Shown here piece by piece: positions 1 through 18,200 of a stretch of 64,000 nucleotides of DNA (position 1 is its first letter; the number at the start of each line of letters is the position of its first letter). Both the position numbers and the translations under genes were made by a program. This DNA is from Marthasterias glacialis (taxonomy: Eukaryota > Echinodermata > Asteroidea > Forcipulatida > Asteriidae): contig OU452225.1 of the NCBI GenBank assembly GCA_911728455.2, positions 684,501 to 748,500 on the forward strand, in the 5' to 3' direction. The notes beneath the pieces were generated by a model. The model was not told the DNA's origin, ran no database searches, and saw nothing but the letters and a program-made list of their open reading frames with translations.

Positions 1-302
1 TGAAAGTCCGATGTGATTTGTGTGGGATGTTTCCATGTAAAATAAACATGGTTCCACGCAGGCAGGTTGCTAGGTTTTGACTAGCCAGCAGAGCTACTCA
101 AGAAGCAAGTTTGATATTCTGACAAGAAGTCCAGATGAACTTCTTCGAAGACTCTTGACTAGTGTTCATATAACAGGCTACTTGAGTTACCAGCCACATT
201 GACACTATATGGTGCATTTGGAAGGTGACCGGTCCCCTGCTTACGTTACTTAGACAGCAGGGAATCGATATGAAATTTGACCCCATAACTACGGAGACTC
301 AC

Positions 303-6349
<6,047 letters not shown>

Positions 6350-7018
6350 CGTGTTCTCTCGCCCTTGTTTCAATGTCCCGAATTCCGGACGTGACAGCAT
6401 AATGTAAAGCGCGCCCTCTATTGATCATTGCTGAACTATCATTAAGGCAACCTGTCTTTACACTGAATATGATATTTTTTAAAAACAGCTTGTATTAAAA
6501 AATGTTTAGTTGACTGGTACTGTCTTAAAATATACATTTTCCTTTTTTTCGCTTAGCTTTAATTATACTCTGTTTTATTTGCGCCCGGTTTTTTAAAGAA
6601 TTTAGTATGAGTCATTAACTTTTGAGATGAACACCAAATTTGGTGCTAGCACGAAATTGTTACTATTCGTCAACGACCGTCACAGTCAATTAACGCCGAA
6701 TGAGAAGATGTTCAGTTTCAGTTCTTGTTTTCAAGATAGGCATGTAATGTATGTGTTTGATATTATCTCAAATCACGCATAAGTGCCCCGATTCAATCAG
6801 ACCACTATTTAGTTCAGCTCAACTAATTAAGAGAAGTGAATTATTTTAGGCAACATGATGAAAAAAACAATTTACAATCTTTTCCTGTAATTGATAGCTG
6901 GTCCACTTGTTTGTCCGTGGAGAATTTAATACACTAAGTGTCTAAACGAAGAAACGAGGCAGACAGAAGAAGAGGTAGAGAGACGACATCACATCCTTCC
7001 TGGGCGCAACATGGACAA

Positions 7019-7080
7019 GGGTTAGGGGTTAGGGTTAGGGTTCGGGTTCGGGTTCGGGTTAGGGTTAGGGTTAGGGTTAA
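7019..7080 (+). repeat. Interstitial telomere-type repeat (TTAGGG/TTCGGG)
   Basis: About nine hexamers: three TTAGGG-type units (one with an extra G), three TTCGGG variants, three TTAGGG, then TTAA. It sits between the divergent CARM1 and SZT2 genes. TTAGGG is the usual telomere unit in deuterostomes and many other animals. The apparent open frames across it on both strands are a consequence of the repeat. Confidence 0.9.
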
Positions 7081-7527
7081 GTTAAAGAAGAATATCATTT
7101 TCAATATGAAATCTTTAAAATGTGTACAAACAATTCTCAAAAATTTCAATTTCATTTAAGGTCGTAAAGTTTAGCATTAAGACCACATTAGATGGTAAAC
7201 ACTTCTTATTCTGATCGAGAAACGACTTTTGTACCGTAGGGGTAGTGACGAAACCAATTCGTATCCCAAAAGTGGCAACTCAGCAATACTGGGAAGGGAG
7301 AGAGGGAGTTGAGCTCTCCTCAGAACCCCGGTACCCCCTCCCCTCCACCCTCCCCTGTCAGATCGAAAAAATGACTGTGAAATCATTTAGGACTCACCGC
7401 ATAATAATACTTTGATTCAAATAGTAAACTTTATAGATTGCACCAAAGAGCATCTATTGCACCAAAGAAAGAACATCTAGAATCTACCATTTTCCGGGGT
7501 CCTTAAGCGGGCCCCGCACCCACTCTT

Positions 7528-7881
7528 TAAAGCCCCAGCTCAACATTGTTAAACTGTCTGTAAATGCTTCCATTCTTTGCACAACTCAATATATTTGTAA
7601 TAAAACCAACATGTGAAAATGTCTGCTCATTTTGTTGTTTCATTTGCGAGAAAACGGTAAAAATGCATTTAACATTTTTGAACGCATTTCACCTCACTGA
7701 GACGAAAACTAATTTTGGATCTTAGTTCATTTATTATTTGAAAACGATAACTTCAGACAGAAATATTTCAAGGAAAGTTTTCCACCATCATTACCTTTAT
7801 ACTATGGAAGGTATAATTTTTATGTAAATCTGTGAACATTTATGTTTTTCTCCTTAAAGACCAATGATGAGCTGGGGCTTG
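7528..7881. repeat. MITE-2, about 350 bp, with inverted ends
   Basis: Ends are inverted copies: AAGCCCCAGCTCAACATTG on the left and CAATGATGAGCTGGGGCTT on the right. A second copy in reverse orientation is at 34399-34774. No coding frame inside. Confidence 0.7.
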
Positions 7882-8075
7882 AAGGGCTTGAGTGTATAAA
7901 GTTGCCTTTCACACCCTTGGATTATTTCTTTGTAATTCGTAGTACTGAAAATCGTTCTTGACTCTTTTCCCCCACCCCCTCCCTCCTGTCGTGCACATTG
8001 CTGCTGTAGCTTACGAGAAGCGTGAAGCCACAGTGGAGCCAAAGCGAAGGTACCGTTTACTAAGGTAACAACTCC

Positions 8076-8322
8076 TACTCTCTAAATGTAAAAGAGTGAA
8101 CATTTCACTCGCTTGCCAGAGTGGTGTCAGTTTGGCTCTTTTGAGAGTGAAACTCACTCTTTACCACCCTTTTTGGAGTGAAAATTGAGTGAATTTCACT
8201 CTGATCTAGTGAAAATACTTGTTTTTCACTCTAAAAAGAGTTGTCCGCCATAATGGCTCCTTGCAAGAGTGGTAAATGGCGGACAAAAAGAGTTCTTCAC
8301 ACTCTTTTACATTTAGAGAGTA
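8076..8322. repeat. MITE-1, 245 bp with perfect 22-bp inverted ends
   Basis: The left end (8077-8098) and right end (8300-8321) are perfect inverted repeats, CTCTCTAAATGTAAAAGAGT and its complement, flanked by TA on both sides as expected for a TA target duplication. The interior is full of short GAGTGAAA/ACTCTTTT palindromes. Non-coding. Confidence 0.85.
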
Positions 8323-8329
8323 AAGTTTA

Positions 8330-9120
8330 GCCAACAACTTTCAAACTTGTAATCAAAACGTTTTCAATATAAAATCTTAGGCATTTTTACCCACATAACA
8401 CGTGACAATGAGACAATGTGCTAAAAAAATTAAAATAAAACAAAATTACATTTACAGAAGATATCCCTTTGTTACTGCACTGGCTAAAAATTGTATGAAA
8501 TGAAAAGTTGTTGTATTTTTTATCAGTGAATTTGGCAACCCGTACTTTTGCCAACCACTGGCTGAGCTAATTATTCTTTTAACTAAATCGACGGAGCTAT
8601 GCATTATAGTTTGGGATAGGCCCCTGAATGGAAATTAATACCAAAAAACATTTTAGTAAGAATGTACTTATTTTAGAAACAGAAAAGTGAACATTAGTAA
8701 CTTTTCATGTCATTGTGTGTGGAAGAACACTGAACGACTAACTTTGACGCTTGTTAACGAATAACTTAATTTCGTGCCAGCACCCAATTGGGCCCCCCTT
8801 TCTTGGGCCCAAATTTAGTGCACAATTTAGTCTGGTTCCAAATAAAGATGGGTTCCCGCCTCTCGAGGTCCGTTTAATTAGTTGGACGTGTGTTCAGAGC
8901 CAAATAATGTTTAATTTACAGACTGAGACCACACCAAAGGGAAAACAGTGGTTGGCGTGAATGAAGTTGAATGTGAAAATAGTTTTAAAAACAACTAAAC
9001 ATTCTTTATAATGGATGCTGTTGATTTTAGTTATTGAGAAAGAGATCTTGCTTTCAATGAAGAAATCTTGCATGATGACCGTGTTAGCTGATGGTTTGTG
9101 CAGTGATTTGGTTTGCACAT
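8330..9120. other. Upstream region of SZT2, nothing firm
   Basis: Intergenic DNA between MITE-1 and the presumed SZT2 5' end. A short run of CACACACA precedes the start codon near 9180. I see no clear TATA box, and any promoter here is unplaced. Confidence 0.5.
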
Positions 9121-9225
9121 CCCATGGAATGTCCGGTCAATATTGACTGCACTGCACACTCACACAGTGTCACTACACACACACACAAGTGAAGTAGAGA
9201 CGAGTACCATTTACCGAAAGTAAAC

Positions 9226-9258
9226 ATGGGTTCTGAAGTGAGAGATCAAACTTTTGTG
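9226..9258 (+). CDS. SZT2: SZT2 coding exon 1 (start codon)
   Basis: ATG in a good context (AAACATGG), eleven codons ([11 protein letters not shown]), then donor GTAAGC at phase 0. It joins in frame to exon 2, giving a short acidic N-terminus of about the length expected before the conserved LLMK block. Chosen because no closer upstream ATG fits; evidence is indirect. Confidence 0.6.
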
Positions 9259-12200
9259 GTAAGCCTAAAAATATTTAGTAAGCAAACTAATCACTTCCAT
9301 TTTCAGCATACATTATCTATCACATGTTGTTTAGTAATAACAATAATAAATATATCATTATCAGGTGCATTTTTGGCAAAAATGCTAGCTATATCCGATT
9401 GCCACTTTATCTCCCATAATAGACCGATTGCACGATCTACGTCACGTGACCCCTGTTGGGTTAAAAATGTAAACACACACATAATCCTCTGTAGGAAAGG
9501 GTGGTACGGTACATGATGATTAATGCATTTAGTTTATTCGATCGAGGCTTTTTTTGCTCGAAATCTGTGAAACATATTCCAGAGTTTGTACCAAAGACCT
9601 TCAAGTGGCTGAATAAAGCCAGTAAGGACAGTTCCAGCAAGTCTTGAAAATTGTAAAAGAACCGTATAAATGTGCACGATGTGTACAGCGCACGACGAAA
9701 CGTTAGGCCAGACGACCACGATCACCACACACTTTTCAACACAAAAATTTCAAAGTTTTGAAGCTGAAATCCTCCAAAGAAATTGCTTTCCAAAACTATG
9801 TGATTCCTTTGCCTATTTGAAATTCTGCAAGGCTAGGTATTAATACTCACTTTTCCAATGCTGTTTATCCTTTTTTACAGTGATTTAGGCCAACATTACA
9901 AACAAAATAACAGACGGGTGGCTACATAATAGTCCTCCGACGCCGGTAGTGCATGGCTTAAAAAACCTCTTTTCAGAAGAATTCTTTTAAATTATGAAAC
10001 AGAGATGTGATTTAAACTAATGCCACACCATACTACTTTAAATAAAGGGGCTGATTAACTAATTCATCGCTTAACGAAAGTATAATTGACTGTTTTCGAA
10101 CTCATTCTGTGTCACGGCCTATCTCTTACACGTATTTTTTCACCAGCTGTATGACGTCATACCCGATAGGGGGTCACGTGACCTCATGTAAACATTGTCG
10201 CGCAATCGGTCTATTTAGGTCAAATTATAATCCTTACCCTTTCCAGAAAGGTTGGCAGAATGTATTCCGAGAGGAACAGGCACTTTGAACTAATACAAAG
10301 TTTTGAAATCATAAAAAATAAGCCATTTTTTGCGTCTAGGCTAAAGTGTCGTATCTGGTTGCCACTTTATCCCCCTTAATTTAGGTCAAAATATATATAA
10401 AAAATAAGCCATTCTCACGTCTACGTTTGGCTTGACGATGCTTCTCCCTAACGCCATTTTATTTCCTTGGGCATATATGCGCAAAAGTTCCGGCCGCGAT
10501 GAAATGTCCGCTTGATTTTTCTTTTTTAAAGGTCAATAGTTAGCGGTTTAGCTACCAATTCCTGGAGAGGAATATTAAAAAAAGGGAAATAAAGCCCAAC
10601 ATCCATTAAAAAATCGAATCAATCCCTTGAAAAGTGGCAGCTGGATATGGAAACTTTTCCCTTGCAAGTCGCAGTCAGATATGGTAATTTTTCTGTATGT
10701 TTTTTTAGCTACAATTTTACAAATGTTAGTAGGCTTAAATCTCAATCAACAATATCAATGTCCAACTAGACTGCAATTCTGAACTTGTTCCTAGAGTGGA
10801 CAAACTTGTCATCCACTTTAGTATGAAGGGCACTCTTCTGTTTCTACTGGTAAAACATATTCTCTTTTCTCTTCAGCATTAAATACCCATCATTTATTAG
10901 GCCTAATTAGTGGTTATTATATAATAATTTTGGCATCTAGTCTACTGTCAAGACTCTACTCAGAGTTACTGGGACGTTGCATTGCATTTAGCCACGTGGC
11001 AATAAGAAGGGTCATGGACATGGAGATTGGTTGGGATTTTATTTGTACTGATGAAATGGGCTGATAAAGAAATCTATAAAAACTGGTTTGACACAAAGAT
11101 TGAGAGAATAAAAGCTCAATCAAATTTGAAACCAACTTGAAGCATTGATTGGATGAATTTCTACCTCCATTCGTAAAGTAACCTGAACTAACATAACCAA
11201 CTGTATTGACAAATGTAAGACAAGTGTTATAAAGAGAGTCAAATGACAGTAATAAGCGGGGCGGGGGGGGGGGGGTCCGTAGAAGCACATACCAATATTG
11301 GATTCCATCATATTGATAAGATAACTTTATAATATTCATTTTTGGAATTAGTGGTGGTACAGCAGTGACAAAGCTTTTGATGTAATCGAAAAATCTTCAT
11401 TCAGCATAGTGATTTCAATTGTACTGTAATGGCACAAAGGTCACGAAGGTGAAGGAGGCGCCCAGGTCAGCCAATGCGGAGGCCATGGTGATTTTATTTC
11501 TTTCAAAGCTTAAGTATCTGTCACTCATCTTTGGGCTTGTCTAGATGATATGATTTTGAGTAGCTGTGGTCACCACAGCCTTATGTCATGTATGTACCAT
11601 TTTTTTTTAAACATACCATTGTAGTAATTAAGTTGTGGTTACTACTTAATTGGGACAGAGTGGCAGACTTTTGAGACTCTGGCTACAGCAGACTCAACGG
11701 TCCTTTTTGACAGTTCTGAGCATGCGCGCACATGCTCATTATAGCGCGTAGTTCTCAGCACGAGTACTACTGGTGAGAACTGTGAAAAAGGTTTTCCATT
11801 ATTAGTGCAGTTTTTTACTGGGGAGTAAGTTTTCACATTGTATTTGGATCCAGGAGTGTGAGGCAGGAGAGGTTTATCTACTGATGAAGGAAGAATATCG
11901 GATCTCAAGGAACATCCGTGCCTCGTGGTTCTTTGGTAATCTCAACAAGGAGATCAAGGTCAAGTCTGGAGAAGACCTGGTGAGTTAACCTCAGAAGTGC
12001 TGTGCTGTTATACGCAGACTTTTCAGATGCTGTTAAGACAGGGTTTGCCTCAACCATTCAAGTACAACATATTTTATTTACCTTTCATGCAGTCTTAAAC
12101 TTTCTGCACCTACCACTAACCTGGCCGTGTCCTTCAAAATCAACCGAAGGATATAGATATTATTTAACATTCAGCATTTCTCTCTATTCCTGTATTGGAG

Positions 12201-15200
12201 AGAAAGAAAGAATTGTCAACTTGATTCAAATGTCAACCCTATAGGGTCAGGGTGCTTTTTTTGGTGACAACAATGCATTTTGGGGCTCAACATGTCAATT
12301 TTAAATATCAAACCCTGCATTTTAATTTGCTGATGATAGTTTTTGTTCAGTATATGAAGGAAATCATTCACTGAGTGGTGCAATTTTGACACGTGTCTGA
12401 GCTTAAATATTTTTTAATAATTCTTTATCCATCTTCCCAACAGATCAACTCTGATGAAGAGCTGGATGTTTTATCCATTATTCCAAAAGGGAACGTTGAT
12501 AAAATTCCACCCGGTGTCCCAATACGGTATAAGCTGGTTCCAAGCAGTCATGTGACCTTTCTTGCCAGACGCTACAGACTCGTCATTGTAATGGACCTTA
12601 GTCCGTCTATGGCTACTGTGGTAAGTGAAAGTAAAATGTTGTAAAAATGCTCAGGTGAACCACCAGTCCTTCACTGTTTATTGTAAATGCAATCTTCATC
12701 ATCGATCGACTACAACTTGCACATATGCATCGGACATAAGTGTCTTGAGTTGATCAACAATCGTGACACCACTGTCCTCTGTAAGGTTCTTGACCATGGT
12801 TTTGGAAGGACGCCCATGGTTCATCTTTTCATGGGTTGGGATCTGAGATGATGAATTGGCTGGCAAGCCACTCTGGATGTCACATTACTGTGCCCGGCAA
12901 TTACAGCTGTCTTTGCAGCGACACTGTCCTCTATAAGGTTCTTGACCATGGTTTTGGAAGGACGCCCACGGTTCATCTTTTCATGGGTTGGGTTCTGAGA
13001 TGATGAATTGACTGGCAAGCCACTCTGGGTGTCACATACTGTGCCCGGCAACTCATAGCTGTTTTTGCAGCGACGCTGTCCTCTATCAGAGGGTCGACCA
13101 TGGTTTGGGAAAGACACCTGCAGTTCATCTTTTCATCGGTTGGGTTCTCAACTGGCAAGCCACTCTGGGTGTTGCATACACTGCCCAGCAAGTTGCAGTC
13201 GTCTTCCTGCTATTTTGTTGGTCAACTCGGTGAGGTCACCATAGAGTTGTTCATTGGTCACTTCCAGCATCCAGATGACGCTGAAGGTCATTTGGAGTAT
13301 GATGCAAGATTCATGATTACAAAGTGCTGACTGCAGTATGTTCTGCAGCCAGCCATGCCAGAAAAACCCTTCTCTTAACCATAAGTGTATTGGGTTCTTT
13401 ATCATGCATCACACTACACAGCTTTTTATCTCATCTGAAGGTCAAAGCAATTAAGTACCTTGATCAGGGACACAAGTGTCCTGACCAGGATTGCTGGCAG
13501 TTGATCCCCCTCTCTGATGACTTTGAATTGGTTGCAGTCAGGTGCAAACTGCTCAGTCATGACACTGAAAATACCAGGGTGAATCATGTTACATGACATT
13601 GACTGCAGGAATAAAAAAAAATTTGCAGCCTTTTCTTGACTTGATATGTTTAGATTTGTCATTATCAATGTCAAATCTGAAAATTGTGTGTCAGTAAACT
13701 GGATTGTCATTGACAAAGTCAGATTCATAATTGCCAAAGTCACTGTAACAGTCGTGGCCGAGTGGTCTAGTATACCGGACTCAAGTTCTGGAGGTCATGT
13801 CATGGGGGTGTGGGTTCAAATCCCAGTCATGACACTTGTGTCCTTTGTGTCCTGTAGCAAGATGCTTTACTATAATTGCTTCTCTTCACCCAGGGGTATA
13901 TTTTCTGTGAAAATTGTAGGCGTATGTTTTAACATGCTTAAAATTGTCTGCTTACTCCTTTTGTGTACATTTGTGTTTTTGTTTGTATTTTGTTTGGTGT
14001 GTTCGGCCTTAGTTTTTTAAATGTCTCTTTGTGAAATGCCTTTAGCGTCTCTTTAGGCAGACTTTGGAGCTATGTAAGATTTTGTTGTTATTATTAATTG
14101 TTATTATTTCTTCCATTTTGCAGGATATTCAGTCTGGTCGGGTGTGTCTCATGGATTTATTTACCTGTATTTGTAATTGCTTGAATGGACTTGTTAAACC
14201 GGTAAGTATTAGCAACAAAGGCTAGACAGTGTTTTTTTAGTCTCTCTTTTCCCTGATGTCGGTATTGTAGTATTATCAAGCTTAGTCTGTTTGTTTGTCT
14301 CAAAATTTAGTTTCTTATACTTGGTTTTTGTTATTTTGTATGTGAGTTATCCGTAATCTGAAGTAAAACACTGTTCATACTTCGTACTAATTATGAAAGT
14401 GAAGCAATGGGAATACATAATGTATTGATTGTCTACCTCACAGAAATCTGCTTAGCATATATGCTCTCTTATAATGAACCAGGGTTTATGTTCAGCTGGG
14501 GCAGATTTCATTAGTCCTGAGCAAGTGCAGGAACTAGAGGTTAAGCTGGTTTAAGGAACACGGGTGATTTACAATACAGTGCGCTCTCTACAGTTTAACC
14601 CAGAGAGGCCATTTTCCCAAAAAGCGGTCAACTAAACAGTCACACTTGAAACTTGGCAGCTCACGGGCAGTTTGGGACTTTACAGAGCTGCTATGAATGT
14701 AAATAATACCATCTTATGATGTAAAGTTTAGTCTTGCTGCTTTGCAAACCACGAAGAACAAGGACATGCGTTGGGTGCTGCGCAAAGAGTAAAATCTTGT
14801 CAACATTTTCTTAAGATGCACTGTGAGAATGGCCTCTCCTGGGCAAACTGTAGAGGGCGCACTGTCTTGCGAATCGCCCAAATTCTATCCAATGTCTTCT
14901 CCTGATAGGATTTGGCCAAGGAAACTCTTGACACATTTTAGTTTTCAATTTTTACCTGAGTGTTGAATTAATCTACTTTGATCCTTCAGTTTACTGTACC
15001 AGGAAGCTCCTTACTTCTTTCACCCAAGATCTATATCACAGTCATTGCATACACACCACTGGCTTCACTCACTACACAGCAGGTAAGAAAAAATATATTA
15101 CTAGTCAACCAATAGGCCTTTATCATGCTGCAACCATCTTGGTCATGTTCCCTGTGTCCATTAACAGTAATATATGCTAATATTCATTGTACAAAAAGGA

Positions 15201-18200
15201 ACCAGACTATTTGCCCTTCCAGCCTCGGTTTGGTTACATTGTTTGAATGGGTTAAAATCAAGATGGCCGCACTATGATAAAGGTCTATAGCGAGCAGTTG
15301 AAATGAAACTATGCTGTTTCATGTCTTCCCTTGTAGAAACACAACACTGAGTATGCTGAGCTCATTTGTCGTCTGTGTCTGCCGGGCACGCCCTCTATGT
15401 CAGCTATGGACGTAGAGTATCAATACCATGTGACATGCCTGAATGGCAAAGTCAACAAGATCAACCAATGGGAAACCTGAAATTTGCCGTACAGCTAAAA
15501 ATGGCAGCGTGCATGAATTGCCTCAGACCTGGGGTCAACTTCATAGAGCTACTTAAGTACAAAAGTAGCTAAGCACAACAACATTATGCTTATCAGAATA
15601 AGGTTACCAGCCAAAATACAGCGTCACATGTACAAACTGTGAGTGGTATCAAGCTTATTTTTGCTTAGCAGAAATGTTTAAGTAGTTTTTTATCTGATTA
15701 AGCAGAATACAATGTCTACACACACAACATTCTCTGAGCAATGTCAGGAAGTAATGATGATCAGAAATTGCCCCTTGAGTACATGATGTGAAAGTACATG
15801 GTACTCTATCAACCACCGTGGCAGTGTGATAAATAACTGGGTTGACATTTATTATCACACAGCCAAGATCCTGCCCTTCTTCAACTGCCTTTTAAGACAG
15901 AGTCATAATTCCTTCCCATTCAGATATATCCTGCAGTGTACTATACAAATTATGAATGTTTTGCATTTGTGCAATGGTGAGAATTTCTTCATGAGTTGAA
16001 AGCTGGAATGTGCCATTCACTGAGGCGAAGACGAGTTGAATGGAACATTCCATCTTTCAGGCGAATGAAAATATTCTCACCATTGCACGAATGCAAAACA
16101 TTCATTTTTTGTTTTATATAACATCCAAGTAGATCTTTGTCATTTGATTGGTGGATAAAACTAAAGTTGTGTCCTGTCAAATGAGGGCGTTTTGTACTGC
16201 TTTGTTGATGGCCGAGCGTGCAATAGAGCATAAAGGAGAGAACGAAAATGCACACTGAATAGTTACCGAAAATGCACGCTCAATGACATAGCGGTGTAAT
16301 AGTGTGAATAACAAATGCTGCGTGACCTCCAATCATGACAAGGATCTACTATATGATAAAAAATATTTATTGTGTGCGTGAATCAGTAAAACCTTTGCTT
16401 TGCTTTTTATATAAAAATTGTCAATCAAGTTTATTAGCGCTGTTTTGCTGAATACTGTCTTGACTGTTGCAATCGTTCTATTTTTGTAAAATAGCTCAAC
16501 TCAGTTACGGTATATATTGCATTACGGGTTTTCTGCCCCCACGCAAATATGTGCAAGGCAAAAGTGCATTTTGTTCATAATTTGGACTAATTGGCCATTT
16601 TAAAACAGGTCAAAATGATCGCTTGACCACCTCTCAGCCAATAGACTGACTTAAACTCACAGTGGTTTCTATGAAAAAGAAACAGTCTGTCCATTTGGCT
16701 TCATTGAGATTTTGATTTGTTTTACTGAGTGATTTTCTCATCTGGTTGTTGCTTCAGGTTTTATTCCAAGGTTGTTTGTTGACGGAGGACAACCTGTCGT
16801 CATTTTTGGATCAACTCCAGAGAGAACTTGAAGAGTTTGAAAATAAACTAGTGGAAAGTAAGTTCAGTGTTTTGCAGTAGACCCTTCCGATAAAATATGT
16901 AAATTGCTCATCGCGCATGCGCACTTACGCTACTGGTCGGCAAAATGAGGAAACCTCGCGCCATTTTGTATGGGGCTGATGGTGGCGTGACGCATACGTG
17001 TTTGTGTGTCTGCCTGGTGCGCAACCAATTGTGTCTGTATGCATGCGTGAATGTAATAAGCATATTTCATAGGGAGGGCTAATGGGAGACTTTTGAATGG
17101 TCGTCTTTCACAGTTCTTAACAGTAGTACGCATGTCCAGAACTGTGCGCGCAATACTGAGCATGTGCACGTCTACTCAGAACTGTCAAAAAGAACCGTTA
17201 TGTCTGCTGCTGCCAGCGTCTCAAAAGTCTCCCATTGCCAATGAACGGCTTATTACACGTTGTCTTTTGTTACTGTTATCATAATTATTTTTATTGTATC
17301 TTTCTAGTAGTAGACCGTTCAAGTCCCCGGCATTACACAACACTTTCTGAAACCTTAGGGTGCCATGGCAATACTTCAGAGTGTAAAAGAAACAATTTCC
17401 ATCACTTTAACAGGTTCCAGTGTTTGAATACACACAAGACTTGCACGGTCTGTAAAACCGAGGAATCCTCAATCTTGACTCTGACTACAACCTGTAGATC
17501 TCAAGATACTTGCATAAAGAAGACAATGACAAATTCTTCCATTTTAGATGTGGGAGGAAAACCCTGAAAAAAGTGACAACCATCTTTCAATCAGATTGGA
17601 AGTGAGGTTGCACTGAGATCGTCTGTTCAGGTGGATTTTTATAATTACATTACCTGTAAATGTGTTTTTTATCTCCCTGATTATTGTCTCATTTGGTCAT
17701 AGTGATTAGTTCCTTCATGATTTTGTTTTCACATTCATTATTTAAAATTTAGCTGTAAATAAATTAGTAATAATTTTTCGAGTGTATCTGAAAAGATATT
17801 TTGTTGATTTATAATATTTTGACGCTACTTGAGAGACTTTTGAGGCGGATTTTGGTCATATATAAATTGTTATAAAAGATGTTAATTTTATTTTATTTTT
17901 TTTTTGAATCGGGGATAAAGAATATTATTTGTAATGTTTTACCGATACAAAAAGAAAAATACAATTTTGTTTTACATCTATCATAATGGTTGTGGTACCC
18001 GCTGCTAATAGGATTCGAACTGCCTCTAGCTGCCGGGCAAACTCGGTAGTCTAGTTGGTAAGACATCTTCTCTAGAATAGCGGGGTCGTGGTTTCAAATC
18101 CATCCCGAGGAAAAATGCCTGTGATTTTTTTCACAGGTTTCGGGAAAGTACTGACTATACAGTGCTTAACACACATCGGTGTATGCGTAAAACATTACAA

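Noticed and set aside
6934-7159. Two overlapping open frames of 73 codons on opposite strands
   Set aside because: They exist only because TTAGGG/TTCGGG repeats lack stops; low-complexity RVRVRV and LTLTLT translations.
13646-14020. 124-codon plus-strand frame
   Set aside because: Covers a SINE-A head and body and ends in a hydrophobic stretch from T-rich sequence; no gene-like content.
15337-15480. Extra SZT2 exon after exon 5
   Set aside because: A TTGTAG precedes an open stretch, but the protein does not match SZT2, and exon 5 joins exon 6 directly in phase with a conserved sequence.
18033-18112. tRNA gene
   Set aside because: The same tRNA-like core recurs at 24.2, 34.1 and 39.3 kb within longer repeats, with mismatched stems.
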